From: JBNGOQ01 sp050589645
GTDB lineage: Bacteria > Bacteroidota > Bacteroidia > Flavobacteriales > Flavobacteriaceae
Assembly: GCF_050589645.1 (NCBI RefSeq)
Contig: NZ_JBNGOQ010000004.1
Location: forward strand, 496,001-560,000
Direction: 5' to 3'
DNA length: 64,000 bases
Positions within the stretch are counted from its first letter, which is position 1; each line of letters opens with the position of its first letter. Below the pieces are notes generated by a model. The model was not told where the DNA came from, searched no databases, and was given only the letters and a program-made list of their open reading frames with translations. A program made the translations under genes and the position numbers. Below, in pieces: positions 51,981 through 61,237 of the stretch.

Positions 51981-52863
51981 TCAGGCTCCAATCATATTTA
52001 AGATATGTGATTTTGGTTTGCTTTCCTACCGCGATATTGGTATAGGCTTTAATGTAGTCTATCAAGGAAGTTCCTGTGGTAAAATCCTTTTTGTACCATT
52101 TGAAAATATTGGATAACTGTGCGGATGAAGTACTAATGCGATTGCGCTTGGTATCATTGACAAAATCTATGGTCATAGCCTGTAATTGGGCTTCCAATCG
52201 GGAGGGTGTATAGGCTTCGTTCAGTAATCTGGGACAGGAGTACGAGGCGCAGTTAATGGCAAAATGGATACGGGGCTCGTCCATTTTTCTTAGAATTTTG
52301 TGTTCTATTTCCCCCAAATTGTACCATTTGTCTCCTAGTTTGAAGAAACGGGTACCCCAAGGGTCCTTGATGTCCTTGATACTCTTAATGGGATAGTTGT
52401 CTATAATCAGTTTTATGGTAAAGGCATTGTAAGCGTTGATCCAATAGGCCAGTACCTGTTCCCTGGTCCAGCTTTCATCCGGCAGATTAGCTGCCAGGGC
52501 GTCCAGATAAACCTGCAGCTTTGCCCTATCGGCTTTAAAACTGCCATAGTCCACATCGCCGTTGACATTTACGTAAGTTTTCAGCAGTTCATTCCAAGCG
52601 CTGTGATCAAATGCTGCTTCTACTACCCCCGTTGTTTTTGCCGGTTCGGGCTTTGGTATGTTCGTTTCTTGGATAGGCGCTTTGGAAATACTGTCCAAGG
52701 AAGGAGTTTCATTTGGAAGATCCTCCCCTGGTGGAGCGTCAGTTTCCATCACGTCCGATTGGGAGGATGCATTTTCCATTACCTCCGTTTCCTGTGCCAC
52801 AAGCGTTTTGGGACTTCCGCAGGAAACGATAAAGAAAAGTGTGAGGAGTAGAACTATTCTCAT
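51967..52863 (-). CDS. DUF547 lipoprotein
   Basis: 298 residues from the ATG at 52863, where a lipoprotein signal begins (lipobox FIVSC, about residue 14); an ATG 12 codons earlier gives no sensible signal. A Pro/Glu/Thr-rich linker (about 20-85) precedes the DUF547 domain: YWINAYNAFTIKLIIDNYPIKS, HFAINCASYSCPRL and KYDWSLNEAK. Paralogous to the protein at 46069-46797. DUF547 genes are recurrent companions of arsenosugar genes; the activity is unknown. Confidence 0.87.
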   Translation of the reverse strand: MRIVLLLTLFFIVSCGSPKTLVAQETEVMENASSQSDVMETDAPPGEDLPNETPSLDSISKAPIQETNIPKPEPAKTTGVVEAAFDHSAWNELLKTYVNVNGDVDYGSFKADRAKLQVYLDALAANLPDESWTREQVLAYWINAYNAFTIKLIIDNYPIKSIKDIKDPWGTRFFKLGDKWYNLGEIEHKILRKMDEPRIHFAINCASYSCPRLLNEAYTPSRLEAQLQAMTIDFVNDTKRNRISTSSAQLSNIFKWYKKDFTTGTSLIDYIKAYTNIAVGKQTKITYLKYDWSLNEAK

Positions 52864-52986
52864 CTGCTGCAATTTAGCAATTAAGTCCGCCCATGGCAAG
52901 CTTCCTTACATGGGAAGATTATTTTTTCGGTAAAAAGCCTCCTTGTTTAAGTCCACAACCAAAACACACCGCTGCAATAAGGTATT

Positions 52987-54105
52987 CTAAAAAAACTTCT
53001 GCAACAACAAATAGAACAGCCCACTTGCCAGGGCAGCGATCGGCAGCGTCAATACCCATGAGAGTATAATTTTGGACACCATTCCCACGTCCGATTTTTT
53101 GGTTACCGTACCAATCCCGAAAATGGAACCTACAGACACATGGGTCGTAGAAACCGGTAAACCATGAACACTGGCCGTGGTAACCAATAGTCCGGTAATG
53201 ATATTGGCCGTAAAGCCTTGTCCTGCGTTCATAGGGGTAATTTTTTTGCTCATGGTAACCCCTACCTTTTTGGCATTTACAAGACCTCCTATGGCCATTA
53301 CCGTGGCTACGGCAATCATTCCCCACTGAATATTAAGGGTATTGATGATGAGAAGCAGGCCAACAATTTTTGGAGTGTCGTTGAGGCCCCTGGCAAAACT
53401 CACAATTCCAGCGCTTATGTAATGTAAGGTATCCAAGATCTTTTGGGCGGTTATTCCAAAAACATGCCCGTTATACATCCCCATGTCATTATTGCCAATA
53501 TGTGCCCTAACACCGGTACCGCCTACCATATTCATTTGGTTTCCCGGTGGCGATACCACCTGGGTCTCTGTTTTTTCGAAATAGACACCGTCGGTCTTGG
53601 TAAGCTTCAACAGCCTCCTGAAATACCTGAAAATAAGATAAGCGATCAAACTTAGTACCGCGGCCATCAAGGGACTTACAACAAGAGGCACTAGAAAGGT
53701 CTTTCCCAGTTTTAAAAAATTAAAATCGCTCCCAACCGCCATAACTCCTGCACCAAAAAGGGCCCCAACAAGACTGTGTGTGGTGGAAATGGGCATTCCG
53801 ATGCGAGTGGCTGTAAAAACGGTCAGGGCCGCCCCCAAGGCGATTGCGATCGCAAAATTAGGGCTTAGGATAAGATCATTGGGCACCAAGCCTTTACCGG
53901 AGAAATTTTTCACCAGTTCCTTGGCCAAAAAGATAGCAGCCACGGATCCGGCAAATGTAGTAATGGTAGCCCAGCCAATGGCTTTTTTGTAATTGGTGGT
54001 GCCACTGCCAAAAAGTGTGGCTACCCCTTTAAAGTTATCATTTGCACCGTTGCTATACGCCAAAAAGCAGGCAGCAAGGAATAGGAGAACAAATATGGCA
54101 CTCAT
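52987..54105 (-). CDS. pit: PiT-family inorganic phosphate transporter
   Basis: 372 residues with about ten membrane helices. The two inverted PiT signatures are present: YSNGANDNFKGVATLFGSG near the N-terminus and FARGLNDTPKI in the second half, each followed by the GxxxxxPISTTH (MPISTTHSLVG) and LPVSTTHVSVG segments. Symports phosphate with a cation and may also admit arsenate. It lies between ArsM and the DUF547 gene, the phosphate-permease position seen in arsenosugar clusters. Confidence 0.93.
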   Translation of the reverse strand: MSAIFVLLFLAACFLAYSNGANDNFKGVATLFGSGTTNYKKAIGWATITTFAGSVAAIFLAKELVKNFSGKGLVPNDLILSPNFAIAIALGAALTVFTATRIGMPISTTHSLVGALFGAGVMAVGSDFNFLKLGKTFLVPLVVSPLMAAVLSLIAYLIFRYFRRLLKLTKTDGVYFEKTETQVVSPPGNQMNMVGGTGVRAHIGNNDMGMYNGHVFGITAQKILDTLHYISAGIVSFARGLNDTPKIVGLLLIINTLNIQWGMIAVATVMAIGGLVNAKKVGVTMSKKITPMNAGQGFTANIITGLLVTTASVHGLPVSTTHVSVGSIFGIGTVTKKSDVGMVSKIILSWVLTLPIAALASGLFYLLLQKFF

Positions 54106-54247
54106 ATATAGTTTTTGTCGACTGTATCTTTCATTCGACGTAACTGCACAAACTTACTTACATCCAATGGAGCACATTAACATATTAGTGCTGCCCCAAG
54201 GTCTTGGAAAGGACTTGGGCAACGGAATCAAATGGCACCGAAATCAG

Positions 54248-55213
54248 TTAGCAGCAGCCGCCACCATCATAGTGCCATGTGCTTTCGCTAACGTGGATAT
54301 GGTCGCTGGCCTTGGCAAGGGCGTCAGCAGTCTTATCACATACGGCCAGAGGCTGGTTCTGCATGAGTACATGTCCGTTTTGATCATCAAAATACTCCTC
54401 ATCCCCGTAGTAGATGGCGGTTTTTCCAGTAAACATACAAGGACCGTCCGCGGGCATGGGATCCTTTATGGCCGCAATTTCGATCGACTCAATATGAACC
54501 AATTCGTCGGTGGGATAATGATTTGGGGATAATACCCTATATGACTTTCTTGCGCGTATTTCTATGGTTCCAAAACCGGCATCCGTCAGTACCTTAACAT
54601 AGTCCTTGATCGGAATACTACCACTAAGGCAGAGTGCCCTAAGTCGGTCGTCATTCCTCAAGGTTTCGTTCATGGGCTGCTCGCAGGTGGGATCGCTCAT
54701 GACCAAACGGCCATGGGGTTTTAGTACCCGGTACATTTCCGCAACGGCCTTTTTTAAGTCTTCGGTCTTAAAGATATTGAAAAGACAGTTTTGCGCCGCT
54801 ACATCAATGCTTTCACTTTCGACCGGAAGATTTAGCGCATCGCCCTTCACCAGATTCACGTATTCACTTTTGAACCAATCATTTTCCTTCTCGGCGATCT
54901 TAAAATTGTTCCGGGAAGCCTCCAACATTTCGTCTACCACATCAACACCGGTAACCCCGCCTTTTTGACGGGAAAAATAAGCGAATTGCAAGAGTTCCAT
55001 TCCTCCACCAACGCCTACGTACAATACTTTGGGGTTGTTTACCAGATCTTGTGCAGATACCGTACTGCCACAACCATAGTTCATTTCCTGCATAATCTTG
55101 GGGATGGATAGTCCCGGGAACTGCCAAATAGGATTGGTAGTACAGCATAAGCCAACATCTGGCGCTAGGGCCGCTTCCTTGTACAAATCGTTTGTTGCTT
55201 CTAAATAACTCAT
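54248..55213 (-). CDS. arsM: arsenite S-adenosylmethionine methyltransferase of the arsenosugar type
   Basis: 321 residues. The N-terminus has the arsenosugar-ArsM features GLCCTTNPIWQFPGLSIP (Cys23, Cys24) and NYGCGSTV (Cys48). The SAM-binding motif is LYVGVGGGMELLQFA (about 64-78). Further candidate arsenic-binding cysteines are Cys143 (QNCLFNIF) and Cys177 (DPTCEQP). The C-terminus ends GGGCC. It methylates trivalent arsenic, giving dimethylarsenic species for arsenosugar synthesis. It overlaps the nucleoside phosphorylase gene by 4 bases. Confidence 0.9.
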   Translation of the reverse strand: MSYLEATNDLYKEAALAPDVGLCCTTNPIWQFPGLSIPKIMQEMNYGCGSTVSAQDLVNNPKVLYVGVGGGMELLQFAYFSRQKGGVTGVDVVDEMLEASRNNFKIAEKENDWFKSEYVNLVKGDALNLPVESESIDVAAQNCLFNIFKTEDLKKAVAEMYRVLKPHGRLVMSDPTCEQPMNETLRNDDRLRALCLSGSIPIKDYVKVLTDAGFGTIEIRARKSYRVLSPNHYPTDELVHIESIEIAAIKDPMPADGPCMFTGKTAIYYGDEEYFDDQNGHVLMQNQPLAVCDKTADALAKASDHIHVSESTWHYDGGGCC

Positions 55214-56031
55214 ATTTCCTTTATTAGTTCCTTAAATAGTTTGATCATTTTGGGTTCAGCTTCCCCCGCGATCCTTATAATCTCCTCAATATTAATCGGT
55301 TGTAGATTGTCGGGGTCGCATTCATCGGTCAACACAGATACTGCTAATATAGGTAGTCGTAAATGATTGGCAACAATTACTTCTGGAACCGTACTCATAC
55401 CCACGGCATCGGCCCCAATGATCTTCAGCATCCGGTATTCCGCTTTGGTTTCCAATTGTGGCCCTACTACGGAAACGTAGACGCCTTCCTGCAATGAAAT
55501 GTTCTCCCGTTGTGCAATGGCTCGTATCTTTTCCTGCATGGAACGGTCATAAGGTTCGCCCATATCTACAAATCGGTCACCGAACTCCGCTACGTTTTTA
55601 AAGGCCAGGGGCGACCCGCCCTGCAGGTTGATATGGTCTTTGATCAACATAAGATCCCCCTTTTTAAAGCTCAAATCAATGGCCCCAGCCGCATTGGAAA
55701 TAAATAGCTTTTTTATACCCAGCGCATGCATTACACGTATAGGATAGGTAACATCCAGAAGATCGTATCCTTCGTACAAATGAAACCGTCCCTGCATCAC
55801 CACCACAGTTTTGCCGGCCATGGTACCATAAATGAGCTTTCCCGAGTGAAACTCCACCGTTGCAAGGGGAAAAAAGGGAATATGGTTGTAATGGGCCACA
55901 ATGGGATTTTCAATTTCATCCACTAATTTGCCAAGGCCGGTTCCCAATACAATCCCTATTTCAGGGGCATCGAATCCCTTTTGCTTTAAATAGGCCGTTG
56001 ATTCCTCCAATTGCTTAAGCGTCATGGTCAT
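55210..56031 (-). CDS. purine nucleoside phosphorylase
   Basis: 273 residues, trimeric PNP family. GIVLGTGLGKL (phosphate loop), HYNHIPFFP, QGRFHLYEGYDLLDVTYPIRVM, and the base-recognising VYVSVVGPQLETKAEYRML, VGMSTVPEVIVANH. It cleaves purine nucleosides to base and ribose-1-phosphate. Beside ArsM it may process the adenosyl-arsenic intermediate, splitting adenine from an arsenic-bearing ribose; that is inferred from known arsenosugar clusters. Overlaps both neighbours by 4 bases. Confidence 0.93.
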   Translation of the reverse strand: MTMTLKQLEESTAYLKQKGFDAPEIGIVLGTGLGKLVDEIENPIVAHYNHIPFFPLATVEFHSGKLIYGTMAGKTVVVMQGRFHLYEGYDLLDVTYPIRVMHALGIKKLFISNAAGAIDLSFKKGDLMLIKDHINLQGGSPLAFKNVAEFGDRFVDMGEPYDRSMQEKIRAIAQRENISLQEGVYVSVVGPQLETKAEYRMLKIIGADAVGMSTVPEVIVANHLRLPILAVSVLTDECDPDNLQPINIEEIIRIAGEAEPKMIKLFKELIKEI

Positions 56032-56711
56032 GATCTGTTATGTTTTAAAAAAGGTTGAAACGCTTCAATATGTACAATGTCCTCATACACATCCACATCG
56101 TTTTTTGTTTCCAGTAAGATAGTCCGGGCGTCTTTTAAATCGTTCAAGCTGTCCCTGAGTACGGTTTCCCTTCCCCAGTCCTTGTGTTTAAAGAGGGCCG
56201 GAGTATGCAATTTCATGCCCAGCAGGTAGTAGCCCCCGTCTTCTGCCGGACCGATGACATAATCGGAATCGTCCAGAGCGGTGAAAGCCTTTTCCAAATC
56301 TGCCGTGTCCAAATCGTACATATCACTTCCAATAATAATAATTTTTTTGAAACCCGATTCAAAACCGCATTGGAATGCCTTGGACATTCTAGCCCCCAAA
56401 TCGCTACCCTCCTGTAGCTTTTTATCGTAAATCGCCTCGTCCCAAATGTCTTTCTGCCAGATGCTTTCGGAGTAGTATACCCTTTTTTCCGCTTTTAAGT
56501 CTTGGGTAATCTTGGCGGTATGGGCCAGCAGAAAGCTATAGATCTCCAGCGCCTTTTTATCGCCCAGGGTAGCGGCCAATCTGGTCTTGCATTTTCCCAA
56601 TTCAGGATTTCGGGTAAAGATAAGCAGCAAATTTTCGGGCTGCTGTGGACCGTCCGTTGTCCGTTGGTCCTCTTTTTTCTTTTTGGGCACTTTACTATCC
56701 ATGGGTTTCAC
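56028..56711 (-). CDS. DUF2064 / TIGR04282-like glycosyltransferase (arsenosugar-associated)
   Basis: 227 residues. NLLLIFTRNPELGKCKTRLAATLGD and GSDMYDLDTADLEKAF followed by DYVIGPAEDGGYYLLGM are the hallmarks of the DUF2064/TIGR04282 family, a nucleotidyl/glycosyl-transferase-like fold. It starts 3 bases after the rhodanese gene and overlaps the nucleoside phosphorylase gene by 4. An ATG at 56702 is an alternative start. The family is linked to arsenosugar synthesis by gene neighbourhood. Confidence 0.86.
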   Translation of the reverse strand: MKPMDSKVPKKKKEDQRTTDGPQQPENLLLIFTRNPELGKCKTRLAATLGDKKALEIYSFLLAHTAKITQDLKAEKRVYYSESIWQKDIWDEAIYDKKLQEGSDLGARMSKAFQCGFESGFKKIIIIGSDMYDLDTADLEKAFTALDDSDYVIGPAEDGGYYLLGMKLHTPALFKHKDWGRETVLRDSLNDLKDARTILLETKNDVDVYEDIVHIEAFQPFLKHNRS

Positions 56712-56714
56712 TAT

Positions 56715-57209
56715 CTATTTATAAACCTTGTCTCCCTTGGTCAGCAGCTTGCCCCATTGCTTACTATAGGCATGTACTTTATGTGTTTTTTTTCCCTCGG
56801 CATCAAAAACAGGAAGGCCCTGGTTTTTCCATTCGAAAATACCACCGTACAGGTTTTTGACATTGGTGTACCCCAGCGCCACTAATTTTTCTGCGATGTC
56901 CTCGGAACGCACGCCCACCGAGCAGTAGACCACCAAGGCTGTATCTTTGTCCTTTATTTTGCTAAGCACCCTTTTGGGATCAAAGTTGAGATACCCTACC
57001 CAAAGGGCATCTTGGAGGTGACTGACATGGAATTCCTTTTCTTCCCTGGCGTCCAGGATTATTTTGCTTTTTGTCCTTGCCAGAGCATTGACCGTAATAT
57101 AGGGAACGCTATCATCATTGAATTTTTCCAAAGTCTCCGCAATGGAACTTTGCCCATATGCGGTAACGGCAAAAAAAAGCAGCAGCAAGGAAATTTTTAA
57201 AAACTTCAT
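56715..57209 (-). CDS. secreted rhodanese-like protein
   Basis: 164 residues from the ATG at 57209, where a signal peptide starts (MKFLKISLLLLFFAVTAYGQ); an ATG 73 codons earlier only adds non-homologous sequence antisense to the GH32 leader. A single rhodanese domain has KIILDAREEKEFHVSHLQ and the active-site loop YCSVGVRSEDIA with catalytic Cys. It is probably periplasmic. It is first in a tightly packed run with the TIGR04282-like GT, PNP and ArsM genes, so a sulfur-transfer or redox role there is possible. Confidence 0.88.
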   Translation of the reverse strand: MKFLKISLLLLFFAVTAYGQSSIAETLEKFNDDSVPYITVNALARTKSKIILDAREEKEFHVSHLQDALWVGYLNFDPKRVLSKIKDKDTALVVYCSVGVRSEDIAEKLVALGYTNVKNLYGGIFEWKNQGLPVFDAEGKKTHKVHAYSKQWGKLLTKGDKVYK

Positions 57210-57340
57210 TTTTAATGGCTTGGGCCAAAAGGCGATCGCAAAGATACGGCTTTGGCAAAACAACCCTATTTTACCGTTCCAAAAACTTCCGTTTTCCGAT
57301 TGTGTTTTATTTATTATTTTTAGGGAAACCAGACCGGGAT

Positions 57341-58906
57341 ATGATAGAATTGTTGAAATTTGGCAGCTTTTGCCTAGTGGTATTATTTTTAGCTTCCTGT
57401 AAGCCAAAAGCCGACCAACGACCAACAATGAAATCGGTTCTTACCTCAGAAGATTACAAGGAGGCGTATAGGCCCCAGTATCATTTTTCTCCCCAGGATA
57501 AATGGATGAACGACCCCAACGGTTTGGTCTATCACCAAGGCATTTATCATCTTTTCTATCAGTATTATCCAGACGATATTGTTTGGGGCCCAATGCATTG
57601 GGGCCATGCCACCAGCACCGATATGTTGCATTGGACCCATAAGCCCATAGCGCTGTTCCCGGACAAGCACGGCTACATTTTTTCAGGTAGTGCGGTAGTG
57701 GACAGGAACAACACGTCCGGTTTGGGCACAGCGGATACGCCACCTTTGGTGGCTGTTTTTACCTATCATGACGCGGAAGGGGAAAAGGAGGGCCGGACGG
57801 ATTTTCAAACGCAGGGTATTGCCTATAGCTTGGATAACGGGGATACCTGGACCAAACATGAGGGCAATCCGGTCATTGGAAATGAGGGGATAAAGGATTT
57901 TAGGGATCCCAAGGTTTTTTGGAACCACATCGCCGAGCAGTGGACCATGCTTTTGGTGGCCGGGGATCATCTACAAATATGGAATTCCCATGATCTGATA
58001 CGATGGAAAAAGGAGAGCGAATTTGGCAAGGAACAAGGAGCCCATGGTGGCGTTTGGGAATGCCCAGACCTTTTTCCCTTAACCGTGGAGGGCACGGACA
58101 TGGAAAAATGGGTCTTGCTAATCAGTATAAATCCCGGGGCACCCAATGGTGGCAGCGGTACCCAATATTTCATCGGAGATTTTGATGGGACTACCTTTAG
58201 CTCGGATCAAAAAGAGGACAGGTGGTTAGACTGGGGGACGGACAACTATGCAGGGGTAACCTATAACCATGCCCCAAAAGGAGATCGGATATTTATCGGT
58301 TGGATGAGCAATTGGGACTATGCCCGCGATACGCCTACCGAACGTTGGCGAAGCGCCATGACCGTTCCTAGGAACTTGTCCCTAAAACAAACGGGAAAGG
58401 AATATAGCTTGTTCAATTACCCCTTGAAAAATTTTGACACCTTAATTCAAAAGAGTCCCAGAAGGGAAATTACCCTGACGGCGAACGAATCGGAGCGTAT
58501 CCTCTCTGAAAACTTTAATCAAACTGCTATACGGTTTACCACGACAGCAAGGGATTTTGAACTTTCCTTTAAAAACAAGCTCAACGAACATTTAAGGCTG
58601 ACCATGGACGGCGACCGAAAAATGTTTTCACTGGATCGTACCCAATCGGGGAAGACCGATTTTAAGGAGGAGTTTGGAAACAAGGTCCATCAAATGCCCA
58701 TAGAATCCTTGCCCGATGGACCTTATGAAGTTATGATATTACTGGATTGGTCCTCTGTTGAGGTTTTTATCAATCAGGGCCAGTACGTGATGACGGCACA
58801 GCTTTTTCCCAGTGAACCCTACGAGATCCTTGAGGTAGAAAACACCTCAGCGAAGGCTATGGATTTTATAGACTTTGAGATATCGGGAATAAAGAGCATC
58901 TGGTAG
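57341..58906 (+). CDS. GH32 beta-fructosidase lipoprotein (levanase/inulinase-like)
   Basis: 521 residues from the ATG at 57341, which opens a lipoprotein signal (lipobox FLASC, about residue 21); an earlier ATG adds 42 residues without homology. The GH32 catalytic triad is complete: Asp58 in WMNDPNGL, Asp189 in FRDPKVFW and Glu240 in ECPDLFP. A five-bladed propeller is followed by the C-terminal beta sandwich (about 370-521). It hydrolyses beta-fructosides such as levan, inulin or sucrose. No fructan transporter genes are nearby. Confidence 0.93.
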   Translation: MIELLKFGSFCLVVLFLASCKPKADQRPTMKSVLTSEDYKEAYRPQYHFSPQDKWMNDPNGLVYHQGIYHLFYQYYPDDIVWGPMHWGHATSTDMLHWTHKPIALFPDKHGYIFSGSAVVDRNNTSGLGTADTPPLVAVFTYHDAEGEKEGRTDFQTQGIAYSLDNGDTWTKHEGNPVIGNEGIKDFRDPKVFWNHIAEQWTMLLVAGDHLQIWNSHDLIRWKKESEFGKEQGAHGGVWECPDLFPLTVEGTDMEKWVLLISINPGAPNGGSGTQYFIGDFDGTTFSSDQKEDRWLDWGTDNYAGVTYNHAPKGDRIFIGWMSNWDYARDTPTERWRSAMTVPRNLSLKQTGKEYSLFNYPLKNFDTLIQKSPRREITLTANESERILSENFNQTAIRFTTTARDFELSFKNKLNEHLRLTMDGDRKMFSLDRTQSGKTDFKEEFGNKVHQMPIESLPDGPYEVMILLDWSSVEVFINQGQYVMTAQLFPSEPYEILEVENTSAKAMDFIDFEISGIKSIW

Positions 58907-58911
58907 TGTTT

Positions 58912-60222
58912 TTAAAGGGCAACCAATTCCCTTGCCAGTGCTTCCAGATCTAACCCCATTTGCTCTTGGTTTACCCGCAGTACTTCTTCCTTGAGCGCCT
59001 TTGGCAGTTTTTCGTACCCTATCTTGGCTCCCAAGATCATTCCGGCTACGGCGGCCACGGTATCATTGTCCCGCCCGTAATTGATGATGAACTGCATGGT
59101 CTTTTCAAAATCACCTTCACCAAATTTCAGTGCGGTGAACAGGATTTGCCAAATTTCTGCGGCGTGGAAGGCAATGGCCTTTTCATCCTTTTCCAAGGCC
59201 TGGTAGACAAAATCTTGCTGTACCCATTCCAGCGTGGTTCCCGGATAACCCTTGGGAATCTTAAAACCGAGCGTATCCACAGGGGATAGGATTCCGCTAA
59301 GTGAATCTTTTACAGGTACTTGCTCTATTTCCCTGGCCATCAGCACCGTATTTTCCGAAGCATCGGCGATTAGGTAGGAGATACGGCCAACCAAGCGGCT
59401 ATCCTGATAACGAAAAGGGTCTACAAAGATGGCGGTGTCCAGAATGGAATCGATGTGCTGAGTGCGCATGGCGGTATGGGTCATGGCCGCCGCCAGACCT
59501 GCAATGTCCTTGGCATAGCCCAAGTCAAATATGGCATGCTCATATGCCTTGCGGTAGGCGGCGTTGGGAGTTGGCTCGACTAATCCGAACACAGGGGTGT
59601 ACAACATGCCAGCGCAGGACATTTCGCCCCCGTAAAACCGATGCTGTGCTTCCTGGTACTCCTTCGGGCCAGTTTGGAAGGCGAAGGCAACGCGTGCCCA
59701 TTCCTTGATCCAATCTATTTTCTCTATCTTTTCGTCCAGTTCATCCGGATTGGTCAAAATTTTAGGTTCCACTAGGTCGGTGGCAACAGTCCTGTAGTAA
59801 TTGGTTATAAAACGCGCAAAATCCGTGGCGTTCATATCTGCCCGGTGCTTTCGTATATATTTCACCATCAGATACTTCCAACGGGTATCGTCCGTAGTGG
59901 TCCCTGCTTCAAGATTGTGGTCCCAGCTTCCCTCGGGCGATTGTTGGCGGATGGCCGGGGTGAGTGCAGTGATGTAACCGTATTTTTGCTGAATGTAGGT
60001 CCGGCGGAACATTTCTGTGGAAGCCCCCATGGCATCGCCAATGGCAGATCCCACCAAGGCGCCCAAAACCTTGTCATAATATCGATCTGCGGAGATTGTT
60101 AAGGTATCTCCGATGTAGGCAAGCTTGGTGGGTTCGGGAATATGTATGGATTTATCTTCCTTGCAGGAAAATACGAGAAGTGTAATCCAGGTAAGCACCA
60201 AAAAGGAATAGCCGTTTTTCAC
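58912..60222 (-). CDS. ADP-ribosylglycohydrolase-family lipoprotein
   Basis: 436 residues. Lipoprotein signal with lipobox LVFSC (about residue 20). The ARH fold metal sites are visible: GALVGSAIGDAMGAS, the TTTDDTRW loop (two metal-binding Asp) and the C-terminal NYGRDNDTVAAVAGMILGA (D-x-D-T). ARH enzymes remove ADP-ribose from proteins or related N-/O-glycosides; a secreted one more likely acts on a small ribosylated substrate. Last of a three-gene operon with a nucleoside hydrolase and a kinase. Tail-to-tail with GH32, 5 bases apart. Confidence 0.86.
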   Translation of the reverse strand: MKNGYSFLVLTWITLLVFSCKEDKSIHIPEPTKLAYIGDTLTISADRYYDKVLGALVGSAIGDAMGASTEMFRRTYIQQKYGYITALTPAIRQQSPEGSWDHNLEAGTTTDDTRWKYLMVKYIRKHRADMNATDFARFITNYYRTVATDLVEPKILTNPDELDEKIEKIDWIKEWARVAFAFQTGPKEYQEAQHRFYGGEMSCAGMLYTPVFGLVEPTPNAAYRKAYEHAIFDLGYAKDIAGLAAAMTHTAMRTQHIDSILDTAIFVDPFRYQDSRLVGRISYLIADASENTVLMAREIEQVPVKDSLSGILSPVDTLGFKIPKGYPGTTLEWVQQDFVYQALEKDEKAIAFHAAEIWQILFTALKFGEGDFEKTMQFIINYGRDNDTVAAVAGMILGAKIGYEKLPKALKEEVLRVNQEQMGLDLEALARELVAL

Positions 60223-60253
60223 TGTTTTTATGTATTGGGTTGCGATACAAATT

Positions 60254-61222
60254 TCACGTGAGCACCATTTTCCGTGCCGCCTGTAAAAGATAGTCTTTTT
60301 CCGCTATAGTTCGTGTTAAAGGTAGTTGTGCCAGACCAATTAATCTTCGCATAATTTCGATACCCGCCACCTTAGCAATTAACTGCTTCTCGGCCTGGCC
60401 CTGATATCTCTGGGCAACGGCGTTCAGGTGGGTCACCTTGTGCGTTGCTAGGATGAGGTGGGCCGTTAACACCCCCAGATCAAATTCCGCAAAGCCCACG
60501 AAGCTAAATTCAGGATCTAGGACATAAAGCTGTTCGGACCGGGTCATCCAACTTCCCGGATAATAGTCCCCATGCAACAAGACGTTTCCCAGGGCAAGAT
60601 ATTTAAGACCGATTTTCTCCACCACTTTTTTAAGTGCAAGGTCTTTTTTGTAGGGCTGGGATAGCGACTGCAATCCTGGTTGCACCTCGTCCAAGGAAAA
60701 CCCATTTTCTTCCAGAAAGGGAAGCACAAAGATATGCTGGTGGTTCAACTCACGCAATTCCCGGTTTTCCGGAAAATCCTTTGTATCCTTGGTCTTATGG
60801 ACCTCCCCGATAATCTGAATAAGTGTATCCAAATAGACAGGGTCAATGGCCCTATTTTGGTAGATATAGGTCATGTCCTCACAGCTCCCCAAGTCTTCCA
60901 ACAACATCAGATGATGGGAAGGGTCGTAACCAAGGACCCTGGGCATGTGCGGTGCAATTTTACTACTTTGAACATCGGAATAAAACTGGTGTTCCGTAGC
61001 GATTCGATCTATTGGTGCTGCAATCTGTTGGTATTTTTGCACGTAAGGCCGAGATTGCTTTAGAACAAAGGTGCGTTGGTCCGTGCTGATCCGAAGCACG
61101 ACATTCATATTGCCTTCTCCTGGTTTTTCCAAGGAAATAATATGTTCATCCGGGCGGAGCCAGGCTTTGGCGCTAAGAAAATCCTGAAGCTCGGTAATTT
61201 CCGTATGGGTATCTATGTTCAT
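60254..61222 (-). CDS. APH/methylthioribose kinase-like phosphotransferase
   Basis: 322 residues, protein-kinase-like fold. GEGNMNVVLRIST (glycine loop), FVLKQSRPYVQKY (catalytic-lysine strand), LLEDLGSCEDM (hinge), and the Brenner-type motif LLHGDYYPGSW followed by VLDPEFSFVGFAEFDLG (DFG-equivalent DPE). HGDYYPGSW resembles the HGDLHTGS of 5-methylthioribose kinase. With a nucleoside hydrolase gene 15 bases upstream, it may phosphorylate a released pentose, but the substrate is unproven. Cytoplasmic. Confidence 0.82.
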   Translation of the reverse strand: MNIDTHTEITELQDFLSAKAWLRPDEHIISLEKPGEGNMNVVLRISTDQRTFVLKQSRPYVQKYQQIAAPIDRIATEHQFYSDVQSSKIAPHMPRVLGYDPSHHLMLLEDLGSCEDMTYIYQNRAIDPVYLDTLIQIIGEVHKTKDTKDFPENRELRELNHQHIFVLPFLEENGFSLDEVQPGLQSLSQPYKKDLALKKVVEKIGLKYLALGNVLLHGDYYPGSWMTRSEQLYVLDPEFSFVGFAEFDLGVLTAHLILATHKVTHLNAVAQRYQGQAEKQLIAKVAGIEIMRRLIGLAQLPLTRTIAEKDYLLQAARKMVLT

Positions 61223-61237
61223 GGGCGTATCCGTATT

